Shown in pieces: positions 33,133 through 43,669 of a DNA stretch of 64,000 nt. The stretch is from Wyeomyia smithii (lineage: Eukaryota; Arthropoda; Insecta; Diptera; Culicidae), in contig NC_073695.1 in assembly GCF_029784165.1 (NCBI RefSeq), forward strand, positions 194,826,857-194,890,856, given 5' to 3'. How positions within the stretch are numbered: position 1 is the first letter of the stretch; every line of letters starts with the position of its first letter. The position numbers were made by a program, and so were the translations under genes. The notes under the pieces were generated by a model. The model saw only the letters and a list, made by a program, of their open reading frames with translations, made no database searches and was not told where the DNA came from.

Positions 33133-34198
33133 CCCTTTCCCGCTCATGGTGACTCTAGAGCACCAAGAATTGTAATGACTATACCCCGACAAAAAATGAA
33201 TTATTTTAAATTCTTTTTTCTACAAAATCTTGCATTTCTAATGTACTTTCAACTTGGCATATCAAATGTCAGCTTGATTCAATGTTTGAACTGTTATCAA
33301 GAAAACTACAGAAGAAAGTCCGAATTTTACAATAAAAAAAATAATGTGTGTTTTTAGCAAATGTTTTTCTATAACATTCATTATTCGTTTTTATAATAAA
33401 AATAACTTTTACGTAGATCTATTGTTCATTGAGTGTAACGGTCCATAAAATTAACAATTTTTGTTCTCGTTCACTTGTTCCATAAGTTTTCAAATGGTGC
33501 CTCAGAGCACCACTGGGCATACAGGAGACAAAAAAAAACCGATTGCCCTAAATAAACTATATATCTGATTTCATATTTTTGCTGGCCGTTCTTCTCATTA
33601 CGTGGTGATTCCAGAAGGGAATGAATCAGAAGCTTATGAGATGGGAAGCGACATCGAAGATGAAGTCGCTATGTTTGCGATAGATCCATTACCAGATTAA
33701 GTTCATGAGTATTTTTCCGAGACAAACAACACCAGCAAAATTTCTGGAATTTCTGGGAAGAGGTTCAAGCCAAAATCTAGGTACATGACAACTCAGAGAT
33801 GAAGAAAAGAGGAGAACTCGGATATGACAAGCTCTTCAAAATTCGTCCTTTCATCGATGCAGTGAGAGCCAATTTTCTAGCCTAGAAAATTCCTTACTCA
33901 ATAAAAAATAAATCATCAAATAGTCATAAACTAAGTTTTTTTTCCAAAACTACATTGTTTTCATTATTTTCTATAGTATTTGTTTGAATACTTCAAAAAG
34001 TATCAGAAATTTTTTTTTTCGTGTATTTAAAAATGTCCCTGCTGTGGTCATAGGTGCTCTGGAGCACCATTTCAAAATTCTCTCTATTCTTCAAAATACA
34101 ATGTTTTACAGTGATTTCAACTACCCTGCAAAGTATTTTGCCTAAATTGACCCGGAAAGTATTTTTAAATCATGAAAAACCTCGTGAGCGGGAGAGGG
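33133..34198 (+). mobile_element. piggyBac-family element, internally deleted
   Basis: The ends are CCCTTTCCCGCTCA and, inverted, CCCTCTCCCGCTCA, flanked by TTAA on both sides (33129-33132, 34199-34202). This is the exact signature of piggyBac transposition. The interior keeps fragments of a transposase (33602-33895) but lacks most of it. Three copies of a palindrome of the type GGTGCTCTGGAGCACC lie at 33148-33164, 33496-33511 and 34053-34068. Confidence 0.85.
33602..33895 (+). pseudogene. piggyBac transposase fragments
   Basis: One frame gives an acidic N-terminal stretch, VIPEGNESEAYEMGSDIEDE, ending at a stop near 33700. Another, after a frame change, gives KKRGELGYDKLFKIRPFIDA followed by VRANF and, beyond a stop, KIPYS. 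The motif G-Y-D-x-L-x-K-I-R-P is characteristic of piggyBac transposases just before the catalytic domain. The aspartates of the catalytic core are absent. The fragment is dead and supports the assignment made from the termini. Confidence 0.75.
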
Positions 34199-34202
34199 TT
34201 AA

Positions 34203-35237
34203 TTCTTGAAACGAGCTGTTCCGATGCAATAATTCATGCACATCGTTTACGGTCATGAAATAAAATCTTCTGAAAATCCAACCGAATGATACTCACCGCT
34301 CCTTCGGTAAAGCGAAAATGACGTTATCAATGTACTGAAACTCTAAAATTTCTTTCGTGGTAGTATTTTTCACATTCATCACTAGTCGCGTAATGCTAAT
34401 ATACAGCACATAAACAGAGATTACAACATAACAGTTCACGCAATAAAACTCAGAGAAATAAATTTTCAGAAAATTTTGAACAGTGAAACTCGAACGAACA
34501 CGTTTTCACTGCGCTTGACAGATGAGTTGGCTTTCATTCACGAATGATGAAAAAATGGCGGAGGAGAGAATGAACATTGCATGAAATCGAAATATTTCCT
34601 TGTGATGGTAAAAAAAAGTACTGACATTTATGGTGAATATTTTTCAGTTTCATGCAAAAGCACTGAAATTTTTCAGCCCTGCCTCCGAGGTTATTGATTT
34701 GTTCAATTCATATCTCGTTTGTTCGTGTAAGAAGACTCTAACCTCAACTTATGATATGAATGTATTCTAGTCTCTTATTGAAGGGTGACAGGAATCAGAT
34801 TGCATCATGACAAAATATTCATCTTCAAATGTTCCAAGAATAACGTAACATTTTTGTTGTTACTCCTAAACATCTTCCGAGGAATGGCGCGAGGCTGAAT
34901 TCGGCCAGCAGGGCACTTATGTGTGACTTTAGGAGTGTGTCTGACCATGATAATGCTAGAAAAATTTATTGTTTCCATATAACCATACCTCCTATTTTTA
35001 ATTTGACATAGATTTACGTCTTACGTCAACATAGGCGTGCAAATTGAAAAACCGAAAACGTCAAGAACGTCACGAAAATGGTCCACTTTCAAATGTTTAA
35101 AACTTAGTCATTTTCGAACGGATTTCTTAATTTTTACAGCAATTGTTTGAAAAGTTACCTGTGCGTCCACCAAAATGTGGAAACTGTGCGACCAATCAAA
35201 GCTGAAACTCCTCGTGTCAGTTAAAATAAATCTAAGC
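34203..35237. other. unique DNA around a candidate first exon
   Basis: No transposon ends are seen. On the minus strand the stretch from about 34700 down to 34380 has the look of a 5' leader (CCGCCATTTT, GAGTTTCACTG), leading to the small coding block at 34297-34379. The remainder, 34700-35237, holds nothing recognised. Confidence 0.35.
34297..34379 (-). CDS. candidate first coding exon of a host gene
   Basis: On the minus strand ATG at 34379 opens a frame of 27 codons, MNVKNTTTKEILEF followed by QYIDNVIFALPKE, which runs directly into a consensus donor CG|GTGAGTAT. Two bases of the next codon precede the donor (phase 2 intron). Read through the donor, the frame closes at once with TGA, as expected if translation stops being relevant there. 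The composition of the peptide is protein-like (K/E/I/F/V mix) although the DNA is AT-rich. The next exon is not identified. The exon at 6694-6796 on the same strand needs phase 1 upstream, so it could not be joined directly. The block might instead be a fragment of an unrecognised transposon gene. Confidence 0.35.
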
Positions 35238-35250
35238 AACCAACCACTAA

Positions 35251-35600
35251 GAGCAGGGGCCTAGTGTGGTTGGTAACGTCTCCGCCAACCACGCTCGACG
35301 CCTGGGTTCGAATCCCACCGCCGACATAGGTGTCGATGGTTGTGAGGTGGCGTGATCCACTCACAACCAACCCAACTGGTCTAGATTCAATCCTAGCCGA
35401 CACCGGGAGATTGTCTGAGGCGAAAAATCACTGGGATCACGCCTTCCATCGCATGAGGAAGTAAAGCCGTTGGCGCCGGTCCGTTAATAAACGGGTCGTG
35501 AGTTAGGGTCCTGGGTGTGGAGTCGCCTCCCTGGGCGTCGGTGATTGGCCACAACAGTGGCGGAACTAGACCGACGGAAAATAAGCGAGAATAAAAAAAA
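35251..35600 (+). mobile_element. complete tRNA-derived SINE
   Basis: The element starts GAGCAGGGGCCTAGTGTGG, includes an A-box-like TAGTGTGGTTGG and a perfect B box GGGTTCGAATCCC (35312-35324), and ends in a short A-rich tail after AAGCGAGAAT. It is flanked by AACCAACCACTAA and AACCAACCATTAA (35238-35250, 35601-35613), a 13-bp duplication with one difference. It needs enzymes from a LINE for mobility. The 60-codon minus-strand frame at 35221-35403 is a by-product. Confidence 0.85.
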
Positions 35601-35613
35601 AACCAACCATTAA

Positions 35614-36066
35614 CTTCTTTTCCAGCACACTAAAGTACTTGTGTACTCCTACGATTTGACTTTCTAAACGATGTGTTGTTGTCATTGATGTTTTGCTCGC
35701 TCGGATGCACAACAACATGGTCACCGGAAGTATAACTCTCAGTAGTCACGTATGAAAGCTAGCATTCACAAATGTTTAGGTTTAGCTACGGATCTAGCGT
35801 ACTTGGTTAGCTCTCCAGGCAACAGCATACGTGCGGAAGTCTGAACTGGCTGGTAATCGCTGCAATCTTAACAATATATTTGTTGGCGGTTTACAGTTGA
35901 AGAAATATTAATGTACCTCGCGCACAACATTCGTCTGTATACCTACAAACAGTGTGCTACGCAGTCGTTCTTTTTTCCACATTCCTTCATTTCATCACTT
36001 ACGAGGCACCACCTGCTTATGGCGCTAGTTCTCTCCATATGTATTTGAGACAATCACTCGGGGTTT
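35614..36066. other. unique stretch, no gene
   Basis: No gene or repeat end is recognised between the SINE duplication and the start of the H-family copy. Confidence 0.4.
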
Positions 36067-36407
36067 TTAAAGTAGAATAATTCTCTCAGGAAGTTCGGCT
36101 ACATAGGGATGTAAAATGAAAATCTAAAACCGAAAAAAGTGAAAAATATGTCCAATTTCAAATGGTAATGAATCGAGTAGTATTCGATGGATTTCCTTCC
36201 TTCTTGCAGCAATAGATTGAAAAACCTTCTAAGAATCTTCCCAAATGCAGATAATTGTAATTTTATTATTCAAACGATTGTACTATTGAAAATAGTCAAG
36301 CCTTGTCAGAACGAAAAATTCGGCCTCTGATTGGTCGTTATATGATTGCTTCCCAAGCACGGTCGACAGAATCATAGACCTTGCCATTTGAAATGTGCAA
36401 TTTGAGC

Positions 36408-36415
36408 TATATAAG
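36408..36415 (+). promoter_or_regulatory. TATA box in H copy B
   Basis: TATATAAG is followed by AGCCTGTTTCACCCGAAGCC, and the inverted CCAAT (GATTGG) lies about 80 bp upstream at 36329. The arrangement is the same as in copy A. Confidence 0.4.
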
Positions 36416-36697
36416 AGCCTGTTTCACCCGAAGCCGCTCATTATAATTCTAGACTGCGATGTGATGAGTGGGGCATTTTAATGAAATGCTGTCTCTGAAA
36501 GACGTGCACACTAGTAAATGCATCCAATGAGAAGATCGCTCTGTAAAGCTGGCGTTCAAAATACATGAGTCGTCTAGTTTTGAGTGTCAAGCTTTTCAGT
36601 GTTTATTTACCCCCAACGAATACTTTATTCGCACTGCCAGTGATAACGCAAAGATGTGATCGGCATCTTATTAGCCATTGAATTTTACAACAAATTG

Positions 36698-36709
36698 TCC
36701 TTTTCAGGA
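36698..36709 (+). promoter_or_regulatory. histone-like 3' hairpin in H copy B
   Basis: TCCT-TTTC-AGGA is preceded by ACAACAAATTG. The loop TTTC and the YYYT/ARRR stem core agree with the animal histone mRNA stem-loop. The outer GG/CC pairs are replaced by one possible G-U pair and a mismatch. A role in 3' processing is speculation. Confidence 0.35.
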
Positions 36710-37564
36710 TTAAATAAAAACCTAATTGAAGAGTTGATATTTTGTCCAAAATCAATTTACTCTTTCAAGAAATTTGGAACAGATATATATTTGGCTTGAC
36801 AATGAAGCGTAAAATTCGACTAATCTGATGCAGATGCAGGGCAGCGGATACCAATGGCAACGGAAGCGTCCACTGCTGTGGCAACGGGGATAGCGCAGCG
36901 GTTGCAGTTGATCTCAACATCAATATTAGCAGGGCCAGCTGATGCAGTGAGGCATTTTAATGAAATACTGTCTCCGAGCGATAGCGGGCACACTAGTAAA
37001 TGCATCCAATGAAAAGAACGTTCTGGAAATCTGGCGAAATTTGGAGCAGAACGTTCTGGATACCTGGCGAAATTTGGAGCAGATATATGTTTGACTTCAT
37101 CTCCGTGTCTCAGAACGTACTGAATTATCTTTTCCTTCAGTCATGAGCACAACATCCAGAAAGCTTTAATTTTTTTCTTCATCTATAATTTATTTGACAC
37201 GGCACAAATACAATTTAATGTTTAACGGCGCCAATTATATCTGGTAGCTTACTTTCTAAAGTATCTTGATAACTAAAAGCAAATTTTTTATCCTCGCTGC
37301 CGACTACGAGCTGAAACTAAATCTAACTTAAAGCTAGAATGTTTTGCATTAAAAGCACTGATTTGTTGTTTGATGGTTTTCCATCGCCATAGGTAAGCAG
37401 CATATTGAATATGTTCCGCTGCTGGGCCAAGATATTACGGACTGGCATATTGGGTTGTCTCCCTCGGAACCTGAGAGTATCGTGCGGGTCTAGTTGCTGT
37501 TTCCGGATCCGGGGTCTTAACGTGTTCTTGTCGTTTGGTTGGATGTAGGCGGAAGGGAATAGGC

Positions 37565-39110
37565 TTAAACTGGGGCGTGGATGGATTTCAGGAAAACGTA
37601 TATAAGGGACCTGTAGGATAGGTCACGGCTCGCCAAGACATCACGAACAGGAACAGCCGGCTGCCTAATTTCGGCCTGCAGGGAAGCTAATAATTTAGAC
37701 CTGGCGTCACGGTGTACAGGGCATGACCAAACCACATGCTCTATGTCGTGATAACCCTCACCACAGGCACAAATACCACTTTCCCCGAGCCCAACACGAC
37801 GGAGATGCGCGTCAAATCTATAGTGATTGGACATAAGCCGGGACATCACGCAAATGAAATCCCGACCTACATCCAACCTCTTGAACCACGGGTTCGTCGA
37901 TACTTTGGGGATTATGGAATGTAACCTCCTTCCCAGTTCCTCTCTGGTCCATGCATTTTGCCAACTGATGATCGTATTCTGACGTACAGGACAGGAGGGC
38001 AACTGAAAATTCTGCCATCGTAAAAGGTGATTCTATCACGTCGTGGCCCGGAGACGCATCACGAACAATATTTTGCTCAGGAACAGAGTCCGGACATACT
38101 TTCCTGGCAAAATCAAATATCCACCTACTTGAAGACTCCTCGCTTTCGTTGACCGTTACGCGATTCCGCATTCTTGGGCTGTGTTTCAAAGAGTGCTCAT
38201 CGATGTCTCCCTCGACGTCTCGTTCACGAACCGACGCCAATATCCGCGTTTCTTTGCTTTAGCCAAGCTTTTAAGCTTGGTATCAAGCTCCGAATACCGT
38301 AAATAGTCGCCAGGTATACCTCCCTTCTGGTAGGCCAAAAACGCGTCGGATCTTTGCGTGTAGACATCGGAGCACTCTTGGTCCCACCACGGAGTGGGAG
38401 GCCGTTCTTTAATCGTTACGCCGGGATATTTCTTCGTTTGGGCTTGCAACGCGGCGTCGAGAATCAAGCCCGCGAGGAGGTTGTATTCTTCAAGTGGTGG
38501 ATGATGTTGAATCGACTCGACCGCTTTTGAAATCATTTCCTCGTATAACTTCCAATCGACATTCCGTGTGAGGTCATACGGAATGTCAACTGGTCGCATG
38601 CGAGTTGACCCGTTATTAATTGAAATAAGAATAGGCAAATGATCGATTAAAGAGGAGCGGTTATTATTGTAAGGGGAACCCCAAGCCACGCCATGAGAGT
38701 TGAAGTCTCCCAAAATCAAACGTGGCGAGGGAAGAAGTTCTATTAAATCAAAGAGCAGCCGTTGCCCAACCTGTGCTCTGGGAGGAATATATATTGAGGC
38801 AATACAAAGCTCTTTACCTTGTATTGTCATTTCACATGCGACAACTTCGATGCCTGGAATCGAGGGGAGGTTAATACGATAGAAAGAATAGCACTTTTTA
38901 ATCCCTAAAAGTACTCCTCCATATGGGGTGTCTCGATCAAGGCGAATAATATTAAAATCATGGAAGTTGAGATCAATATTTGAAGTAAGCCAAGTTTCAC
39001 AAAGGGAAAATGCATCGCATTTGTTTTTATTTATCAAAACTTTAAACGAATCAATTTTTGGTAAAATACATTTTTCAATTCCACTGTAAGACAGAGATAG
39101 AATCCTTCAT
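37565..39110 (-). pseudogene. ORF2 of I-type element: endonuclease remnant and C-terminus
   Basis: The N-terminal part encodes an AP-type endonuclease: SLCETWLTS, GGVLLGIKK, IPPRAQVGQ and LILGDFNSHGVAWG. A deletion then joins NNNRSSLI directly to DHLPILISIN, losing the region before the catalytic SDH. A linker follows to about 38190. A frame change leads to ESPFTMAEFSVALLSC, the start of the reverse transcriptase. The sequence then jumps to WQNAWTREELGRRLHS, the region after RNase H, and ends with the zinc-binding CACGEGYHDIEHVVWSC. Nearly all of the RT and the RNase H are gone, so the element cannot move by itself. Confidence 0.8.
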
Positions 39111-39123
39111 ATACGCAGTTGAA

Positions 39124-40492
39124 TTAGGCATCGAAGGATACAATCGCTGCAAGGAGGGGCCATTGGGCAGTCAACTGCTTCAAAAATGATCTAACTGTTG
39201 GAAGGAATGCTGTAAGAAAAATTTTAATTGGATCGGGTACATTGAAAGTTTCAAAAATCCAGTCCACAATGTCAGAGAATTTCACTAATCCAGAGTTTGT
39301 TTCATCAACTGGATGTGCAAAAGGAACAACTGGGGTTTTAGATGTTCCTGGCAGTGCTGGGAACTTCTTCTGGGACTTTAAATTTGCAAGCCCAGGAGGA
39401 GTTTGCTTCGGTTTTTCCGCAGCACTGTTTGGTTTGCTTGTAACTTTCATTTCACTTTGAGAAATCTTAGGACCTTTTCTGGGAAGTTTAGGAAAGGAAA
39501 TATATTTCCTCTTTCTAGACTCCCCAGGATTGGCGTAAGATGTTCCCGCTGGTGAATCGTCAGAATCGGTTTCATCAGAGGACAACAGATCATAAGGGTT
39601 TGATGTAATGGGAGAAGTGGTAACGGTCTTCTTCAGCATCTTAGCGTAAGAACGCTTCGAACGCTCTTTGAGAGACCTCTTTATTTTATCCCTGCGCTGC
39701 ATGTACACCGCACATGTCGAGAGCTCATGCTGACTTTCCCCACAGTGAATGCATTTTTCAGCATTTTTACTGCAGGAATCATCCGCATGATTCTCCCCAC
39801 ACTTGCCACAACGTGCCTTATTGCAGCAGTAGGCGGCGGTGTGGCCTAACTGCTTACAATTCAGGCAGTTCATGACGCGAGGCACATATAATCGCACAGG
39901 GAGACGAACCCGGTGGATCGAGACGTGGCTTGGTAGCGCTGACCCGGCGAACGTAACTCGAAACGAGTCTGACGGGGTGTATACTGTTTTGCCACCGATG
40001 ATCGATGCTGACCGCAGTTGCTTGCAGTCGAGCACCTTTACATCGGGTCAGGTTTTGTTTTTAAAGCACCCTTTGGCACTTGCCAGTATACACTCGACGG
40101 ACAGACTCGAATCGGTTATGACACCGTCGATCTCTACGTCTCGTGCGGGTATGTAAACGCGATACTCGCGTGAAGAGCTCAGAGCAAGCTATATCGTTGG
40201 CCTCTTTCAGGTTACTGACCACGACACGGAGCTTGTTAGGCCGGACCTTGGAAATTTCGGTCACGCCCTTGTACTCCCTCGTCAGGTCTTTAGAAATCTG
40301 CAAGAGGTTCAACTGTTTCGATTTCGGTCCCACCTTTGGCCGAAAATAGACAGTATAGCTGCACTGGGCTCCGTCTGGGTAAAGCCTGGGGCGAGGGGGG
40401 ACTGAAAAATGAACAGGGGAAGGGGTAACGGAAGGGTCAGGGTCAGAGGGGTTCGGGGATGGTGGCGCGGGAGGCGAGGGATCTACATCCAT
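39124..40492 (-). pseudogene. ORF1 of I-type element, frameshifted
   Basis: ATG at 40492 opens MDVDPSPPAPPSPNPSDPDP, a proline-rich N-terminus, followed by YTVYFRPKVGPKSKQLNLLQ and an RNA-binding-like fold. A 2-bp loss near 40165 shifts the frame. In the restored phase the sequence continues through IPARDVEIDGV to a TGA near 40047 and then the long frame 39124-40035. That frame has three zinc knuckles, CLNCKQLGHTAAYC, CGKCGENHADDSC and CIHCGESQHELSTC, all with their ligands. An S/K-rich tail and a hydrophobic end (PDPIKIFLTAFLPTVRSFL) follow. The protein would bind element RNA. One frameshift and one stop make it inactive. Confidence 0.8.
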
Positions 40493-41169
40493 CCCGCTAA
40501 GTCTAGCGCACTAGCGCCGACAAGAGCACGTACCTTTTTACTTCTCCCTTCCAGTAAGGTTGGTTGTCCGATCGTTCGAAGTTGCAGTCGTTACAGCCAG
40601 CAGCACCAATACAGCAGCACCAAACAGCCACCAGCAGCGAGCCAGGTGTGAGATCACTCCACACAGCGATACAACTCACTGTCAACTGATGGCTTCTTCT
40701 TTTTCCTCTTTTGTGTCTCGTCCACTGCTGTAGCACAATTCAGCCAGCAGCCAAATCGGCTTACGCACCAGCTGATAGTCACGATGCGAAACAGTTGCAC
40801 AAAGGCGCGACCTTGAACCCGGATTTATTTCACTCGACCAGGCAAACAATGCCAACACTTGTTCACACGTCTTTTGTTTTATATTCTATCGGAGCGAGAA
40901 CCGATCACACGTCCGATACTGATGCGTGTTCGGCACAGAATGAAAGCTTTCATTATCAGCATAAAAATTAATTTTTCGCATAATCAAAATTCAAAAATTG
41001 TCAAGTCCAAATCATGACAAGCAACTTACTATATTAATGAAAATGGTCAATTCTTGTTGGAACGCAAAAATCGATTGATCTGATTGGTCGTTAATATGAT
41101 TGCTTCCCAAGCCCAGTCGACAGAAACATAGACCTTGCAGTTTGAATGTGCTTGTTGTCTGTATAAGAG

Positions 41170-41252
41170 TAAGGATGGAAAATATCAACTGGAATGGCTA
41201 TCGATAGTTATCTTACCACTATCGATAACTTTCGATAGGTTTTTCATCCCTA
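41170..41252. mobile_element. 83-bp hAT-type MITE in the TATA region of H copy B
   Basis: The ends are TAAGGATGGAAAA and TTTTTCATCCCTA, inverted repeats with few differences. The flanks are a perfect 8-bp duplication TATAAGAG (41162-41169, 41253-41260). The centre is a palindrome around CTATCGATAG. TATAAGAG is part of the TATA element of the H family, so the insertion duplicated the core promoter motif. Confidence 0.8.
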
Positions 41253-41913
41253 TATAAGAGCCTGTTTCAGTCGAAGCCGCTCATAATAATTCTAGACAGC
41301 TACAACAGCAGTCCTCCCTTAGCAACAGCAGCAGTAGTGCAGTGGATACTAGGCGGATAGCGGCCACAGCTGTGGCATAGCAATGGGTAGCGTACTAGTT
41401 GCAGTGAATCTCAATATCGATAGCAGCTGGACCAGCTGATGCAGGGACAGCGGATACTAATAGCAGCGTTTAGCGGCCAAAACATTGGCATGGCTACGGA
41501 TAGCGTAGCAGTTGCAGCGGGTATCAGCATCGATAGCAGCTGATGCAGTGAGGCACTTCAATGAAATGCAGTCTATGCGCGATAGCGGGCGTAAATGCAT
41601 TCAATGAAAAGTTGGCTCATTTCGACAACACATGAGCCGTCTAGTTTTGAGTGTTAAATCAGCTTTTCACTGTTTATTTTATCACAAGGAATAATTTATT
41701 CGCACTGTCAGTGATAACGCCAAGATGTGATGGGTATCTTATTCGAAATTGAACAACAAATCAAAAAATTACTGACATATGGATTATCTTTCTTGTAAAA
41801 GTGTTCTACTTCATCTTTGCGGTCGTGGCTTTGCACACAACCCTCTTGTTATTTTTTTTTTAAGACAGGTAGTAGTTTTATTAAGCGTCAAATCACTATT
41901 TTGTTCAATAGAA

Positions 41914-42151
41914 TTGGAAATTACGGAAGTACGATTAACTCGAATTAAGGGTAGAAGAGGAAACGAAATATTGTGCTTGCCTCTGGATGAGGAAACTGGA
42001 GCTCAGACGTGGCGTGGATTAATGCAAAGGTATTGATGCAGGAGAGACAACTAATGTAATTGAGTGTCCTGTAGGTTTGGGTGATGCTGAGATCCATCCA
42101 GCGGGCGTGGGCTTGTGGGCGAAGAATGAGTTTACCGTCAATGATGAGTAA
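41914..42151 (+). pseudogene. unrecognised coding-like fragment, unit 1
   Basis: One frame reads LEITEVRLTRIKGRRGN and LPLDEETGAQTWRGLMQ and closes at 42034. A frame shifted by one continues GIDAGETTNVIECPVG, AEIHPAGVGLWAKNEF and closes at 42149. Joined, they would make a plausible 75-80 residue protein segment, so this may be an old coding sequence with one frameshift. I do not recognise the family. It could be a transposon ORF1 piece or a host exon relic. It is identical in unit 2. Confidence 0.35.
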
Positions 42152-43664
42152 TGTTCATACTATCTCTATCTCGTTTTATCCTCTAATTCTGAAAAGTTAT
42201 GTTATGTTTGCTTCTTTCAAATCATGGCTTAAATAAAGGCATTTCATTAATCTCTAATAGTGTATTGATTTATAAAGACGGCGTCGGTCGAAAAATGAAA
42301 ACGCCTGCTTCTCACTGCAGATGGCTTGTGTCGAAGCCCTGGAAATATTGGTTTCATCCCTACCCATGTGTTGGTGGTTGGAGTCGTTTGGTGGGAGGTT
42401 GTGATGTAGCATACCGACGGATAAAAATCTATAAATGCTGGTAGTAAGATCCTACTAGGGAGGAGAGGGGGGGGGGTTATCAAAAAATCTTACGATGTCT
42501 TACAAAGGAGGGAGGCGGATTTTAAAAAGGTGAAAAATTTAAAAATATGCTCACGTAATTATTGAAAGGCCCAAAGTCAAGAGAAAGAAAAAGTTTCGTT
42601 CTAGGCTTTAACCCCCGGGAGGACGAGCTCATAGTCTGATGCGAAAGGAATTTATACGCGTTGGTGCTAGCGTATCTGGCGGCTGTAATGGAGTACATGC
42701 AAAATAGTTTAAATCTGCGGGCAACGCTGCTAGAGATAATAAAACGAAAATTATTATTAATCCGCAATAACGAGGAATTGATTACGCTTTTGACCGGCAT
42801 TCTTCCTACTCAGGGAGTTTTTCTGCTGAATATCTAAGCTGTTCTGCTCGCGAGGAAAACAGGAAAGGAGGCATTATTCGATTAAATACCAGCTTTGTAA
42901 AAACTATAACCAACCGTTCTTTTAAGGACAAACAATTGCAGTTAGTAAAAATGAGATTTGTTTCTAATTAAAACTTAAAATTTGACATAAAATTTTCATC
43001 AAACAGGGCTCAGTTTCATCTGCGCCGTTTTGTTTTGCCGGCAAAGTGGTCAACGCCATCTTCAACCAACAACTGTATTCCAGCCAGCCTTCTGATAAGG
43101 ACTGCCTTTCCGTGACAGCAAATTTTAAACTAATTCGGCTTTAATTGTATTGCACAGCTCTCCCTGCTCCCATATGTTCTGTACACAGCTCGACAGCACA
43201 CACATGCAAGTCCAACCGGGCTGTTATTTTCCATCTTTTTATGTCCGTTGATTCTTCCAAGCTGTCGCTAATTACAGCCTTTACAACCCGTCATCCTTCG
43301 GCACAAATCCGAGCGTAGTATCAGGTGATTATGATTCACGAGAGTAAGGCCAATGCTATAATGGAAGCGAGGCGTGGAAAGTACTATCGATAATGGGAAA
43401 ACATAGGAATCGGTTTGCTTCTTATTCATTATGGTATCGGCCTAAGAAAAATGAGAAACGAACCAGTGCGAGTCCAACATCATCGATGACAGCCGCAGCC
43501 GATCAGCAGGCTGTCATGCCCGAACGAACAAAATACACGTGTTGAAAGCGAATTATTACTAAAATTCACCGCTTCAAACGCGCGCTCAAACAGCGACTGA
43601 TCCGGAGCGGATGGCTGAACTATGAAATGCGGTGTTTCGCCAGCTACACCCAAGACGGCACCCC
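42152..43664. other. non-coding part of the duplicated unit
   Basis: No gene is recognised. There is a run of ten G at about 42467-42476, which has five in unit 2. Frames at 42199-42444, 42522-42800 and 43480-43813 are present in both units but have no domain features. Unit 2 equivalent: 46219-47726. Confidence 0.45.
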
Positions 43665-43669
43665 CGTCG

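Larger units (their letters stand above)
37166..40968 (-). mobile_element. I-type non-LTR retrotransposon, internally deleted
   Basis: On the minus strand there is a leader (40968-40493), ORF1 with three zinc knuckles and a heavily deleted ORF2, then a 3' region that ends in A-rich sequence near 37166. It sits inside H copy B. The RNase H-adjacent C-terminal zinc motif in ORF2 and the proline-rich ORF1 fit the I/Loner group of mosquito LINEs. The boundaries are approximate because no clean target duplication was found. Confidence 0.7.
36067..41856 (+). mobile_element. H-family repeat, copy B (multimeric, split by a retrotransposon)
   Basis: It begins AAAGTAGAATAATTCTCTCA and ends TGTTCTACTTCATCTTTGCG followed by the CACACAACCCTCTTGTTA seen at the edge of copy A. 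Inside, the promoter module (GATTGGTCGTTATATGATTG, then TATATAAG) occurs twice, at 36329-36415 and 41087-41260, and the module with CACTAGTAAATGCATCCAAT occurs at 36509 and 36989. So two or more units are joined head to tail. The I-type retrotransposon at about 37166-40968 interrupts it within A-rich sequence. No coding frame belongs to the H family. Confidence 0.6.

Noticed and set aside
36698..36709. true histone gene 3' end
   Set aside because: No histone coding sequence lies upstream and the outer GG/CC of the stem is missing; kept only as a resemblance.
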